A DNA stretch of 62,686 bases from Oscillibacter valericigenes (GTDB lineage: Bacteria; Bacillota; Clostridia; Oscillospirales; Oscillospiraceae): contig NZ_JAFBIQ010000013.1 in the NCBI RefSeq assembly GCF_021531315.1, forward strand, positions 1-62,686, read 5' to 3'. Shown in pieces: positions 16,772 to 24,540 of this stretch (position 1 is its first letter; every line of letters starts with the position of its first letter). Below the pieces are notes generated by a model. The model did not search any database. It had not been told where the DNA came from and saw only the letters and a list, made by a program, of their open reading frames with translations. Both the position numbers and the translations under genes were made by a program.

Positions 16772-18633
16772 ACGAAAATGTATGGCCCCTGATTTTGCTT
16801 GGCGGCGGACTGCTGGCATTCTTGCTTGTGGTGTCCTTCCTCTCCAAGAACTATTCTCTCAACAATTTCAAGAGCAAAACCGTTGGCGACGGTCAGCACG
16901 GCACGGCGCGTTGGGCTACTCCCAAGGAGATCCACACGACCTATCATGTGGTCCCGTTTCGCCCTCGCCGCTGGCGCAAGGGAGAGGATCTGCCTACGGT
17001 GCAGGGCATCATCCTCGGCAGCATGTGCGGAAGAAAGCGCAGAACCAAAAAAGGCGTGATCTCACAAGCCACGCACAAGATGCTGGAGAGGCTCCGCCGT
17101 CCTACAGCAGGGAAAAAAGAAAAGCGAAAGCCGAAGAAAAAGAAGTCAGCGATTTCCAAAATCAAAAATGTGGTGGAAGATCAGCAGGATGTCCGTGCGC
17201 TGGTGGACAGCGATGATATCCATTGCCTTATGATCGGTGCTTCCGGCGTGGGTAAAACTGCATACTTTTTATACGCCAACTTAGAGTATGCCAGCGCCAG
17301 CGGCATGAGCTATCTGGCGCTGGATACCAAGGGGGATTTGGCACGCAACTATGGAGCCATTGCCTCCCGGTATTACGGCTACAAGGTATCCGTCATTGAC
17401 CTGCGCAATCCAACTCGGTCGGACGGTTTCAATTTCCTGACGCTGATGAATCACTACATGGATATTGCGCGCAAGCATCCGGAGAACCTCGCTGCCCGAG
17501 CGCGCGCAGAGAAATACGCCAAGATCCTCGCCAAGACCATTATCAACCCGGACGGCGACGCTGCACAATACGGCGAGAATGCTTTCTTCTACGATAGTGC
17601 GGAAGGTTTGCTGACTGCCATTGTGCTTCTGCTGGCGGAGTTCGCCCCACCCAAGGATGGGGAGCCGGAGAAGCGGCACATCGTATCCGCCTTCAAACTG
17701 GTGCAGGATCTGCTGGCGGTACCGAAGTCAAGAGGCAAGAATGGCTTTCAGCTGCTCATGGATGAACTGCCACCGGAGCATAAGGCCCGGTGGCTGGCAG
17801 GCGCCGCCCTCACCAGTGCGGATCAGTCTATGGCTTCGGTCATGTCCACCGTCATGTCCCGCCTCAACGCCTTTCTGGATACGGAACTGGAACAGGTCAT
17901 CTGCTACGACAGCCCCATCAACGCCGAGATGTTTGCCTCGGAGAAGTGCGCCATTTTTCTGATTTTACCGGAAGAAGATCCGGCAAAGAATTTCATCGCG
18001 GCGCTCATGATCCAAAACCTGTCCCGCGAATTGTTCTCCGTGGCGGATGAAACCGGCGGCAGGCTCAAAAACCGCGTGGTGCTATTTTGCGATGAACTTG
18101 GTACCATGCCGCCCTTTGACATTCTGCCCCTATTCAGCGCGGGGCGCTCCCGCAGACTGACGCTGGTACCCATTATCCAAAGCCTCGCGCAACTGGAAAA
18201 GAACTACGGAAAAGAGGGTGCTGAAATCATATGTGACAACTGCCAGGACACCATCTTCGGCGGCTTTTCGCCCCAGAGCAAAACGGCAGATGCCCTCTCC
18301 GCCGCCCTCGGCAGCAGGACCGTGCTGTCCGGCTCTGTCAGTCAGGGGAAAGAGAGCAGCCAGTCCTTGCAGATGATGGAGCGTGCTCTCATGACACCAG
18401 ATGAACTGAAATCCATCCCCAAGGGCGAATTTGTGGTGATGAAAACGGGAACTCATCCCATGCGCACCAAGCTGCGTCTCTTCCTGGATTGGGGCATCAC
18501 CTTTGACCCGGACGGCTATCGAATGCCGGAGCGGGCAGCCCGAAAGATTGCCTATGTTGACCAGAGCGAACTCATCCGCAGCATCCATCGGAGCTGCACA
18601 AAGAATCCCTATAACATGGAGGGAAGCAGATGA
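16768..18633 (+). CDS. VirD4/TraG-type coupling protein (T4CP)
   Basis: The 621-aa protein has one N-terminal membrane segment (LILLGGGLLAFLLVVSFL), a lysine-rich stretch near residues 105-130, Walker A GASGVGKT near 157, and Walker B VVLFCDELGTMPPFD near 437. The C-terminus contains the TraG-like segment SGSVSQGKESSQSLQMMER. T4CPs bring the relaxase-DNA complex to the secretion channel. It overlaps the Toprim gene and the winged-helix gene by 4 bp on each side. It looks intact, unlike VirB4. A diverged second copy of its 3' end occurs at about 28.68-29.17 kb. Confidence 0.9.
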   Translation: MNENVWPLILLGGGLLAFLLVVSFLSKNYSLNNFKSKTVGDGQHGTARWATPKEIHTTYHVVPFRPRRWRKGEDLPTVQGIILGSMCGRKRRTKKGVISQATHKMLERLRRPTAGKKEKRKPKKKKSAISKIKNVVEDQQDVRALVDSDDIHCLMIGASGVGKTAYFLYANLEYASASGMSYLALDTKGDLARNYGAIASRYYGYKVSVIDLRNPTRSDGFNFLTLMNHYMDIARKHPENLAARARAEKYAKILAKTIINPDGDAAQYGENAFFYDSAEGLLTAIVLLLAEFAPPKDGEPEKRHIVSAFKLVQDLLAVPKSRGKNGFQLLMDELPPEHKARWLAGAALTSADQSMASVMSTVMSRLNAFLDTELEQVICYDSPINAEMFASEKCAIFLILPEEDPAKNFIAALMIQNLSRELFSVADETGGRLKNRVVLFCDELGTMPPFDILPLFSAGRSRRLTLVPIIQSLAQLEKNYGKEGAEIICDNCQDTIFGGFSPQSKTADALSAALGSRTVLSGSVSQGKESSQSLQMMERALMTPDELKSIPKGEFVVMKTGTHPMRTKLRLFLDWGITFDPDGYRMPERAARKIAYVDQSELIRSIHRSCTKNPYNMEGSR

Positions 18634-18926
18634 GTCAATTCAACTTTATCTACGCCGAGGAGCATCTGAGCCACCGGGAGAAGGCGGTCTATATCTACCT
18701 TCGGGACCGGGCGGACGCCTCCGGTGTCTGCTGGCCTGGGATCAAAACCATTGCCCGTGAATTGGGACTTTCGCCGCGGACAGTCCAGCGGGCCTTGGCA
18801 GATCTTGAGCGCAGGCAGCTCATCGAGAAGCGGAACCGCCGCCGCTCCAACGGCAGTCTCACCAGCAATTTATATCGGCTGACTAAGCACAAAACGTCAC
18901 AGCCTCCCGCCAAGGGGGGACTGTGA
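18630..18926 (+). CDS. Winged-helix DNA-binding protein of the ICE (first copy)
   Basis: The 98-aa protein has SHREKAVYIYLRDRADASGVCWPGIKTIARELGLSPRTVQRALADLERRQLIEKRNRRRSNGSLTSNLYRL, a typical winged-helix (GntR/replication-initiator-like) fold. It overlaps virD4 by 4 bp. A homologue with the same gene order lies at 29168-29425. It may regulate transfer or replication genes; this is inference. The terminator at 18891-18933 lies over its last codons. Confidence 0.75.
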   Translation: MSQFNFIYAEEHLSHREKAVYIYLRDRADASGVCWPGIKTIARELGLSPRTVQRALADLERRQLIEKRNRRRSNGSLTSNLYRLTKHKTSQPPAKGGL

Positions 18927-18933
18927 CGTTTTT
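18891..18933 (+). terminator. Terminator overlapping the winged-helix gene end
   Basis: AAAACGTCACAG (18891-18902) pairs with CTGTGACGTTTTT (18921-18933), giving a long stem and T-tract. The last ten or so codons of the gene form the stem. Confidence 0.85.
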
Positions 18934-19039
18934 ACTCTCAAAATTCTGTCCATAGGGTAGCGTCACCATGGCGCATCCAGAAGAGCCTACTCTACCGGAG
19001 GATACAGGACAGAGAAAGAACAAGAATATGGAGGAACTT

Positions 19040-20110
19040 ATGAAGATGATCGTAAGAAGAACAGTGCTGGCTGTCTGCACCTTTGTCCTGGCATTGATCC
19101 TGTCCACAGCTGCTTCCGCTGCCTGCACAGGCTTTGATGATGTGCCGGAGTCTGCGGACTGCTATGAGAGCGTGATGTATCTGGCCAAATGTGAGATCGT
19201 CGCCGGAATGGGGAATGAATGCTTCTCGCCGGAACAGCTCATCACTGTGGAGCAATGGGCTGTCATGCTCTGCCGCACCTATGGTGTCGAAACTATCGGT
19301 GACAACTGGCAGGATGTGGGTCGAAGCAGCGTCGTGGAAGCCTACCGGCAGGGCTGGCTGAACGAAACCGCACTCTCCGCGCCGCGCTCACCGATGTGTC
19401 GCAGCGTGCTGGTTGAGAGTGCTTTTGCCGCCGCGGATGTTCCGGTCTATGACAGCACGCTCTACGAGGGAGGGGCATCGCTCAGCATGGCTGACAACAT
19501 CCTGCGCGTGGGGCGGGAGCTCGGGCTGTGCTCTGATGATGCGGATACCAATGCGCTCGTGACGCGCGGAGATGCGGCAATCATTCTTCATGTTGTCCTG
19601 ACACAGAGCTTCCGCATTAAGGAACCGCCTGTACCGGTGACGTTGGTGAATGCGGCAGGTGTCAATGTCAACGATTTCCTGCTGGAACTGCGGAAATTAC
19701 CCGAACAGGTCCTCGATGCCTTCAATGCCGCTGGCTGGACATATTGCATCGACTTCGACTACATGGGCGGCCTCAGCAAGAGATTGAACATGAGCTGCAT
19801 TGGAGCCACCAATTACAGCCGGAAAACCATCTACATCTCGGAGGCCAGCGCGACGCTCCACGAATTCGGACATTTTCTCGATTGGATGCTGGGATTCCCC
19901 GCAGAGCATGAACAGCTCTTTCGTGCAGAAGCTGCCGTCGCGCCGCTGCGGAACTATGCCAAAACCAACGCCAGAGAATACTTCGCAGACTGCTTTGCCT
20001 ACTGCATCATCCACGGCAAAGATTCGGAAATGATGAAGAGCCTTAGAAAAAATGCACCGCAGACCTGTACATATTTCGAGGAATTGAAGAAAGACAACTG
20101 GAGCAGATAA
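19040..20110 (+). CDS. Secreted lethal-factor-like zinc metalloprotease with SLH-like region
   Basis: The frame opens at 18968, but ATG 19040 lies after TGGAGGA (19028-19034) and begins a good signal peptide (VRRTVLAVCTFVLALILSTAASA). The 356-aa product then has two or three SLH-like segments (CTGFDDVPESADCYESVMYLAKCEIVAGMG, SPEQLITVEQWAVMLCRTYG). A C-terminal domain has HEFGH (near residue 273) and a later AREYFADCFAYC. HExxH plus a downstream acidic helix is the anthrax lethal factor-like (ATLF/M34) metallopeptidase pattern. It is exported and possibly attached to the wall. Its target is unknown, and it is probably ICE cargo. Confidence 0.7.
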   Translation: MKMIVRRTVLAVCTFVLALILSTAASAACTGFDDVPESADCYESVMYLAKCEIVAGMGNECFSPEQLITVEQWAVMLCRTYGVETIGDNWQDVGRSSVVEAYRQGWLNETALSAPRSPMCRSVLVESAFAAADVPVYDSTLYEGGASLSMADNILRVGRELGLCSDDADTNALVTRGDAAIILHVVLTQSFRIKEPPVPVTLVNAAGVNVNDFLLELRKLPEQVLDAFNAAGWTYCIDFDYMGGLSKRLNMSCIGATNYSRKTIYISEASATLHEFGHFLDWMLGFPAEHEQLFRAEAAVAPLRNYAKTNAREYFADCFAYCIIHGKDSEMMKSLRKNAPQTCTYFEELKKDNWSR

Positions 20111-20486
20111 GAGCGAAAGCCGGAAATGTCTTTCTATTATGGAAATACCATACATCTGCTGTTTTCCTTGCGTTCTTTTAGAAAACACAGGAAATCATCT
20201 AGCACTTTGAATGTGCAATTGAAATCGGTTGCGAAGATTTTGTTCTCCGTCATTTTGTTTTTTCCACCTATTCAAAAGTGATACTTTCAAATTCGAATCC
20301 GGAAGTTGAATCCCAAAATGAGCACATTGACTTGAACTACTTTGAAAGTGTGCTCCTATGACACCAAAAACTACGCAAGTGGGTGCGTGACATGATCAAT
20401 TGAGGACATTTCCAGAATTGATGAAGTATGCTATAATGATGCAGGAAGTTGTTGATGTTGCTGGCATTTTCTCATGGGAGGTAACA
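20111..20486 (+). other. Intergenic stretch with a promoter candidate
   Basis: No gene is seen here. It has an inverted pair GAGCACA (20320-20326) and TGTGCTC (20349-20355) and a -10-like TATAAT (20432-20437) with a weak -35 TTTCCA (20409-20414) 17 bp upstream, which could serve the next gene. Base composition becomes visibly more AT-rich here, marking the edge of the acquired cargo. Confidence 0.4.
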
Positions 20487-22271
20487 ATGGTCAGATTGAT
20501 AAAAGGCGAGAGTGATTTGGCTACACTGCACCCCGATTTAGTGAAAGAATGGCATCCCATAAAAAACGGGGATTTAATGCCTGAGGACATCTCATCTGGA
20601 TCAGGTAAGGAAGTTTGGTGGCTATGCCCAGAAGGGCACACTTACTCAATGGTAGTTAATCAAAGAACAAAGCGAGGATATGGCTGCCCATATTGCTCTG
20701 GACATAGAGCAATTAGAGGTATAAACGATTTAGCAACCACAAATCCCGAATTATCAGAAGAGTGGAACTATGAGAAGAATTACAATTTAACTCCTTATGA
20801 TGTAACGGCGGGAAGCCACAAAAAGGTGTGGTGGTTGTGTGGAAAAGGTCATCCATATGAGCAATTTATTATCAAACGAGCCAACCGAGGCTATTCTTGT
20901 CCATACTGCTCTGGACACAAAGTGTTACGAGACTTTAATGACCTTGCGACTTTAAATCCTCTCCTGGCCAAAGAATGGCACCCCACAAAGAATGGTGATG
21001 TAACGCCGTATGATGTGACTACGGGAAGTGGGAAAAAGGCGTGGTGGCTATGTCCATTAGGACATGAGTATACAGCGACTATTCGCGATAGAAATAGCGA
21101 CAACACACAGTGTCCTATTTGCAATTCCAAAAGCCAAACTTCTTTTCCTGAACAGGCCATCTTTTTCTATGTAAAAACCCTTTATCCGGACGCAATCAAC
21201 AGGTATAAAGAAGGGTTAAAACATTCCATGGAACTGGATATCTATATTCCGTCTATTCGCCTTGGAATTGAATTCGATGGAGCAAACTGGCATAACTCAG
21301 CAGAACAGCTTGAGCGCGAAAAAAAGAAGTATGCCATTTGTAAGGCACATCAAATTACTCTTATCCGAGTAAAAGAGGATACAGGGCTACAGTGGAAAGA
21401 TGTTGCGGATGCCGTCTATTACATTCCCAAAGTACGTAAATACTCTGAGCTGGAAGGAGTTATTAGAGCAATTCAGAATTCTATTGACCGCAATTCAAAT
21501 ATGTGGACAAGAAAGAACCCGTATAGTTATCACAGCGCTATCACAGTTGACCTGAGAAGAGATAGAACTGATATCCTCGGCTATCTGAGCGAGATCAAGA
21601 ATTCGCTGGCAGACATTCGGCCCGATGTTGTGAAATGCTGGGATTTTTCTAAAAATGGAAAATTAACTCCCAATATGTTCACAGTTGGTTCGAATCAAGC
21701 CGTGTGGTGGAAATGTCCGGACTGCGGTCATGAGTGGCAATGTAGCATAAACAGTATGACACGCCCAGGGAGATATGGGTGTATGGAATGCTCTAAAGAA
21801 AAACGCGGGAAATCTTTTACAAAACAAGCAGTCAAGCGAGTGGGAGCACTTGCTGAGACAATGCCCGATTTGGCAAAAGAATGGCATCCCACCAAAAATG
21901 GCACACTATCGCCTAATGATATTTCGGCGGGACGGTTTAAGCCAGTCTGGTGGCTTTGCTCACAATGTGGCCACGAATGGCAAGCAAGTCCTAACAATCG
22001 CAAAAAAGGCGTAGGGTGTCCGTGTTGCAGTGGCAGAGTGCCAAAGATTGGGGTAAATGATTTGGCAACTCTATACCCCGAATTATTAGAAGAGTGGGAT
22101 TGTTCCCAAAACAAAGATTTAGATCCTGGTCAATTGCTCCCTGGCAGCGGTAAAAAAGCATGGTGGAAATGTTCTCAATGTGGGTACGAATGGCAAACGG
22201 GTATCGCTAGCCGCACGAAAGGACATGGCTGCCCAAAATGCTCCAAGCGAAAAAAGAACAACCCGTCGTAA
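20487..22271 (+). CDS. Zinc-ribbon repeat protein with embedded VSR-like nuclease domain
   Basis: The frame opens at 20400; I choose ATG 20487 after TGGGAGGTAAC (20474-20484), giving 594 aa. Six similar units repeat a pattern like LHPDLVKEWHPIKNGDL, then GSGKEVWWLC and a second CxxC (CPYC, CPIC, CMEC, CPCC, CPKC): treble-clef/zinc-ribbon units. Between the third and fourth, at about residues 215-305, is a PD-(D/E)XK-like part (SFPEQAIFFYVK, ELDIYIPSIRLGIEFDGANWH, ITLIRVKEDT) that resembles VSR/DUF559-type endonucleases. It is probably a DNA-binding nuclease and stands just upstream of a restriction operon with its own terminator. Its role is inferred. Confidence 0.65.
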   Translation: MVRLIKGESDLATLHPDLVKEWHPIKNGDLMPEDISSGSGKEVWWLCPEGHTYSMVVNQRTKRGYGCPYCSGHRAIRGINDLATTNPELSEEWNYEKNYNLTPYDVTAGSHKKVWWLCGKGHPYEQFIIKRANRGYSCPYCSGHKVLRDFNDLATLNPLLAKEWHPTKNGDVTPYDVTTGSGKKAWWLCPLGHEYTATIRDRNSDNTQCPICNSKSQTSFPEQAIFFYVKTLYPDAINRYKEGLKHSMELDIYIPSIRLGIEFDGANWHNSAEQLEREKKKYAICKAHQITLIRVKEDTGLQWKDVADAVYYIPKVRKYSELEGVIRAIQNSIDRNSNMWTRKNPYSYHSAITVDLRRDRTDILGYLSEIKNSLADIRPDVVKCWDFSKNGKLTPNMFTVGSNQAVWWKCPDCGHEWQCSINSMTRPGRYGCMECSKEKRGKSFTKQAVKRVGALAETMPDLAKEWHPTKNGTLSPNDISAGRFKPVWWLCSQCGHEWQASPNNRKKGVGCPCCSGRVPKIGVNDLATLYPELLEEWDCSQNKDLDPGQLLPGSGKKAWWKCSQCGYEWQTGIASRTKGHGCPKCSKRKKNNPS

Positions 22272-22276
22272 ATGTG

Positions 22277-22324
22277 AAAGCGCGCACATTCAAGTTTCTC
22301 TTGGATGTGCGCGCTTCTTTTTTG
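22277..22324 (+). terminator. Strong terminator after the zinc-ribbon nuclease gene
   Basis: AAGCGCGCACAT (22278-22289), extended by CAAG, pairs with CTTG and ATGTGCGCGCTT (22305-22316), followed by CTTTTTTT. Confidence 0.9.
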
Positions 22325-22447
22325 CGCTTTCTATTCTCCGGTCACCGATCTTATTCTCATGGTATGCCTGAGTATTTAAAGGAAGTAAATAAGAAATCTC
22401 ATATCGCAAATATCGCTAAATAGCGGAAATAATGTGAAATATATCAA

Positions 22448-22482
22448 AATCGCTTGTGAGCGATTGAATAATCTGCTATACT
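22448..22482 (+). promoter_or_regulatory. Promoter with overlapping operator for the restriction operon
   Basis: -35 TTGTGA (22454-22459) and -10 TATACT (22477-22482) are 17 bp apart. The palindrome AATCGCT-tgtg-AGCGATT (22448-22465) covers the -35. That is a natural site for repression by the small helix-turn-helix protein just downstream. Between 22325 and 22447 I see no gene. Confidence 0.7.
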
Positions 22483-22530
22483 ACATAAGCTAAACCATGC
22501 AAACAAATGCGGCAGATGAGGTGTGCAAAC

Positions 22531-22722
22531 ATGTCCAGTTCAATTAATGAAAATTATATCAGCATAGAAGACGCAGCGTTGTTTCTTAATATAAAGCCAG
22601 TAACGCTGCGCAAGTGGATAAAAGATAAAAATGTACCGGCTCATAAAATAGGCAAGCAGTGGAAATTCAGACGCTCCGAACTGGAAGAATGGGTGAAAAG
22701 CGGAAAGAGCGCGATGGAATAA
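22531..22722 (+). CDS. Excisionase-type helix-turn-helix protein, likely controller
   Basis: The start is ATG 22531 after GATGAGGTG (22513-22521). The 63-aa product (YISIEDAALFLNIKPVTLRKWIKDKNVPAHKIGKQWKFRRSELEEWVKSG) is the small MerR/excisionase (helix-turn-helix 17) fold. It comes first in the restriction operon, behind a palindrome over the -35, and could delay or limit restriction as controller proteins do in other R-M systems. That role is inferred. Confidence 0.7.
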   Translation: MSSSINENYISIEDAALFLNIKPVTLRKWIKDKNVPAHKIGKQWKFRRSELEEWVKSGKSAME

Positions 22723-22747
22723 AAACTCACCAGGAAGGAACAAAAAT

Positions 22748-23476
22748 ATGTCTGAAGTATTACTATATAACGGTGACTGCATCCAAGCTATGGGCGGAAT
22801 TGCAGATCATTCAATCAACTTGATTCTGACTGACCCACCATACAATCTCGGGAATTTTATGATAAGCAGAGATACCAATCTCAAAAAAATGCGTGATAAT
22901 TTTTTTGGCGCTGCAGGTTGGGACAACCTTGAATATGATGAGTGGATTAAAGCTATAGACGGATTCTTTGAACAGGCTGCACGTGTCATGAAAAAAGGTG
23001 GATCTATGATAGTCTTTATGGCAGCCATTAAAGTGGAAACAACTATCAGTCTGGCTGAAAAGCATGGTTTTTACTATAAGACTACAGGAACATGGCACAA
23101 ATTAAATCCTATGCCGCGAAATATGAATTTGCATTTTGTTAATTCAACAGAAACCTGGATTTATTTCACATACAAAACGCGCACCGGAACTTTCAATAAT
23201 AACGGTGCGGTATTGCACGATTTTATTGAGACATCAGTGACTCCCGCCGGTGAGCGCAAATACGGAAAGCACCCTACGCAAAAGCCAGAGGCCTTAATGA
23301 GTCATTTTGTTGAGGTATTATCCAATGAGGAAGATTGGGTTCTTGATCCCTTTATGGGCAGTGGTACATCTGGAGTTGTAGCTAAACGAGGAAAACGTAA
23401 TTTCATCGGCATTGAACTTGATAGAAATTACTTTGATATTGCAAAAAAGCGCATTGAAGGAGATCGAAGTGAATGA
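22748..23476 (+). CDS. Amino-methyltransferase (N6-adenine or N4-cytosine), beta-class order
   Basis: The 242-aa protein has the catalytic motif IV TDPPYNLG near residue 28, and the S-adenosylmethionine-binding motif I late (LDPFMGSGTSGVVAKRGKRNFIGIELD, near 198). That motif order is typical of beta-class DNA methyltransferases such as adenine or N4-cytosine enzymes. DPPY alone does not settle which base. It overlaps the C5 methyltransferase gene by 4 bp. With an asymmetric site, each strand would need its own enzyme, which fits the pair here. Confidence 0.85.
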   Translation: MSEVLLYNGDCIQAMGGIADHSINLILTDPPYNLGNFMISRDTNLKKMRDNFFGAAGWDNLEYDEWIKAIDGFFEQAARVMKKGGSMIVFMAAIKVETTISLAEKHGFYYKTTGTWHKLNPMPRNMNLHFVNSTETWIYFTYKTRTGTFNNNGAVLHDFIETSVTPAGERKYGKHPTQKPEALMSHFVEVLSNEEDWVLDPFMGSGTSGVVAKRGKRNFIGIELDRNYFDIAKKRIEGDRSE

Positions 23477-24540
23477 AACCCACAGTAATTGACCTCTTTG
23501 CAGGTGTTGGTGGATTATCGCTCGGATTTGAGCAGGTTGGATTTGATGTTGTTCTCGCGAACGAGTACGACAAAGAGATTGCGGCCGCATATCAAAGAAA
23601 CCACCATAAAACTAAAATGGTGGTCGGAGATATTACTGCGTTAGACCTTGAAGAAACTTTTGGTTCATTCGCTGGGAAAATCGATGTAATTATTGGTGGC
23701 CCCCCATGCCAAGGATTCTCCCAAAAAGGACAGCGAAAAACAATTCACGATGAGCGTAACTTCTTATTCAAGTATTATGTCAAAGTCGTAGACCTTGTTC
23801 GGCCCAGATATTTTGTAATGGAGAATGTCCCTAATTTGCTGACAGCCGAGAACGGTTACTTTCAAAAGGAAATAATCGACCTTTTTAATAGCATGGGATA
23901 CAGTCTCAATACAGGCATCCTTAATGCGGCAGATTTTGGCGTACCCCAAAACAGACGGCGTGCAGTTATTATTGGTAAAAGAGATGGCGAAGCGCCGGCT
24001 TTACCTGTAAAAACAGAGCAGCGAGTAACCATTTGGGATGCAATTGGTGATTTAGCTTATCTTAAATCTGGTGAGGGCCAAGAAGAACAACAATACGCTG
24101 ACCTTCCCGTCAGCGACTATGCAAAATCTCTGCGTGGAAACATGTACGTACTTCATAATCATGTTGCTACCAAGCATTCCAAACTGGCATTGGAAAGACT
24201 GGCTCTTATTCCTCCTAACTGTGGAAAGGAAGTTCTACCTGACGAGCATCTGACAAAATCTATTTATAGTGGTACTTGGTCCAGAATGATAAAAGATGAT
24301 ATTTCCGTTACTATTACAACCAGATTCGATACGCCATCTTCTGGACGTTTCACACACCCTTATCTAAATCGAGCTATTACTGTTCGCGAGGCGGCGCGTA
24401 TCCAGTCATTCCCTGACAGCTTTGTATTCATTGGGACGAAGAGCTCACAAATGAAGCAGGTCGGAAATGCAGTTCCACCACGTCTGGCCAATGCCATTGC
24501 GACGGTGATAAAAAAAGATATGGAGGACAATGAATTATGA
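23473..24540 (+). CDS. C5-cytosine DNA methyltransferase
   Basis: The 355-aa protein has motif I (DLFAGVGGLSLGFE), motif IV with the catalytic Cys (GGPPCQGFSQKGQ, near 75), motif VI (MENVPNL), motif VIII (QNRRR) and motifs IX/X (SFPDSFVFIG ... MKQVGNAVPPRLANAI). All are intact and the length is ordinary. It overlaps its neighbours on both sides by 4 bp. It transfers a methyl group to C5 of cytosine in a recognition sequence set by the variable region near residues 190-300. Confidence 0.95.
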   Translation: MKPTVIDLFAGVGGLSLGFEQVGFDVVLANEYDKEIAAAYQRNHHKTKMVVGDITALDLEETFGSFAGKIDVIIGGPPCQGFSQKGQRKTIHDERNFLFKYYVKVVDLVRPRYFVMENVPNLLTAENGYFQKEIIDLFNSMGYSLNTGILNAADFGVPQNRRRAVIIGKRDGEAPALPVKTEQRVTIWDAIGDLAYLKSGEGQEEQQYADLPVSDYAKSLRGNMYVLHNHVATKHSKLALERLALIPPNCGKEVLPDEHLTKSIYSGTWSRMIKDDISVTITTRFDTPSSGRFTHPYLNRAITVREAARIQSFPDSFVFIGTKSSQMKQVGNAVPPRLANAIATVIKKDMEDNEL

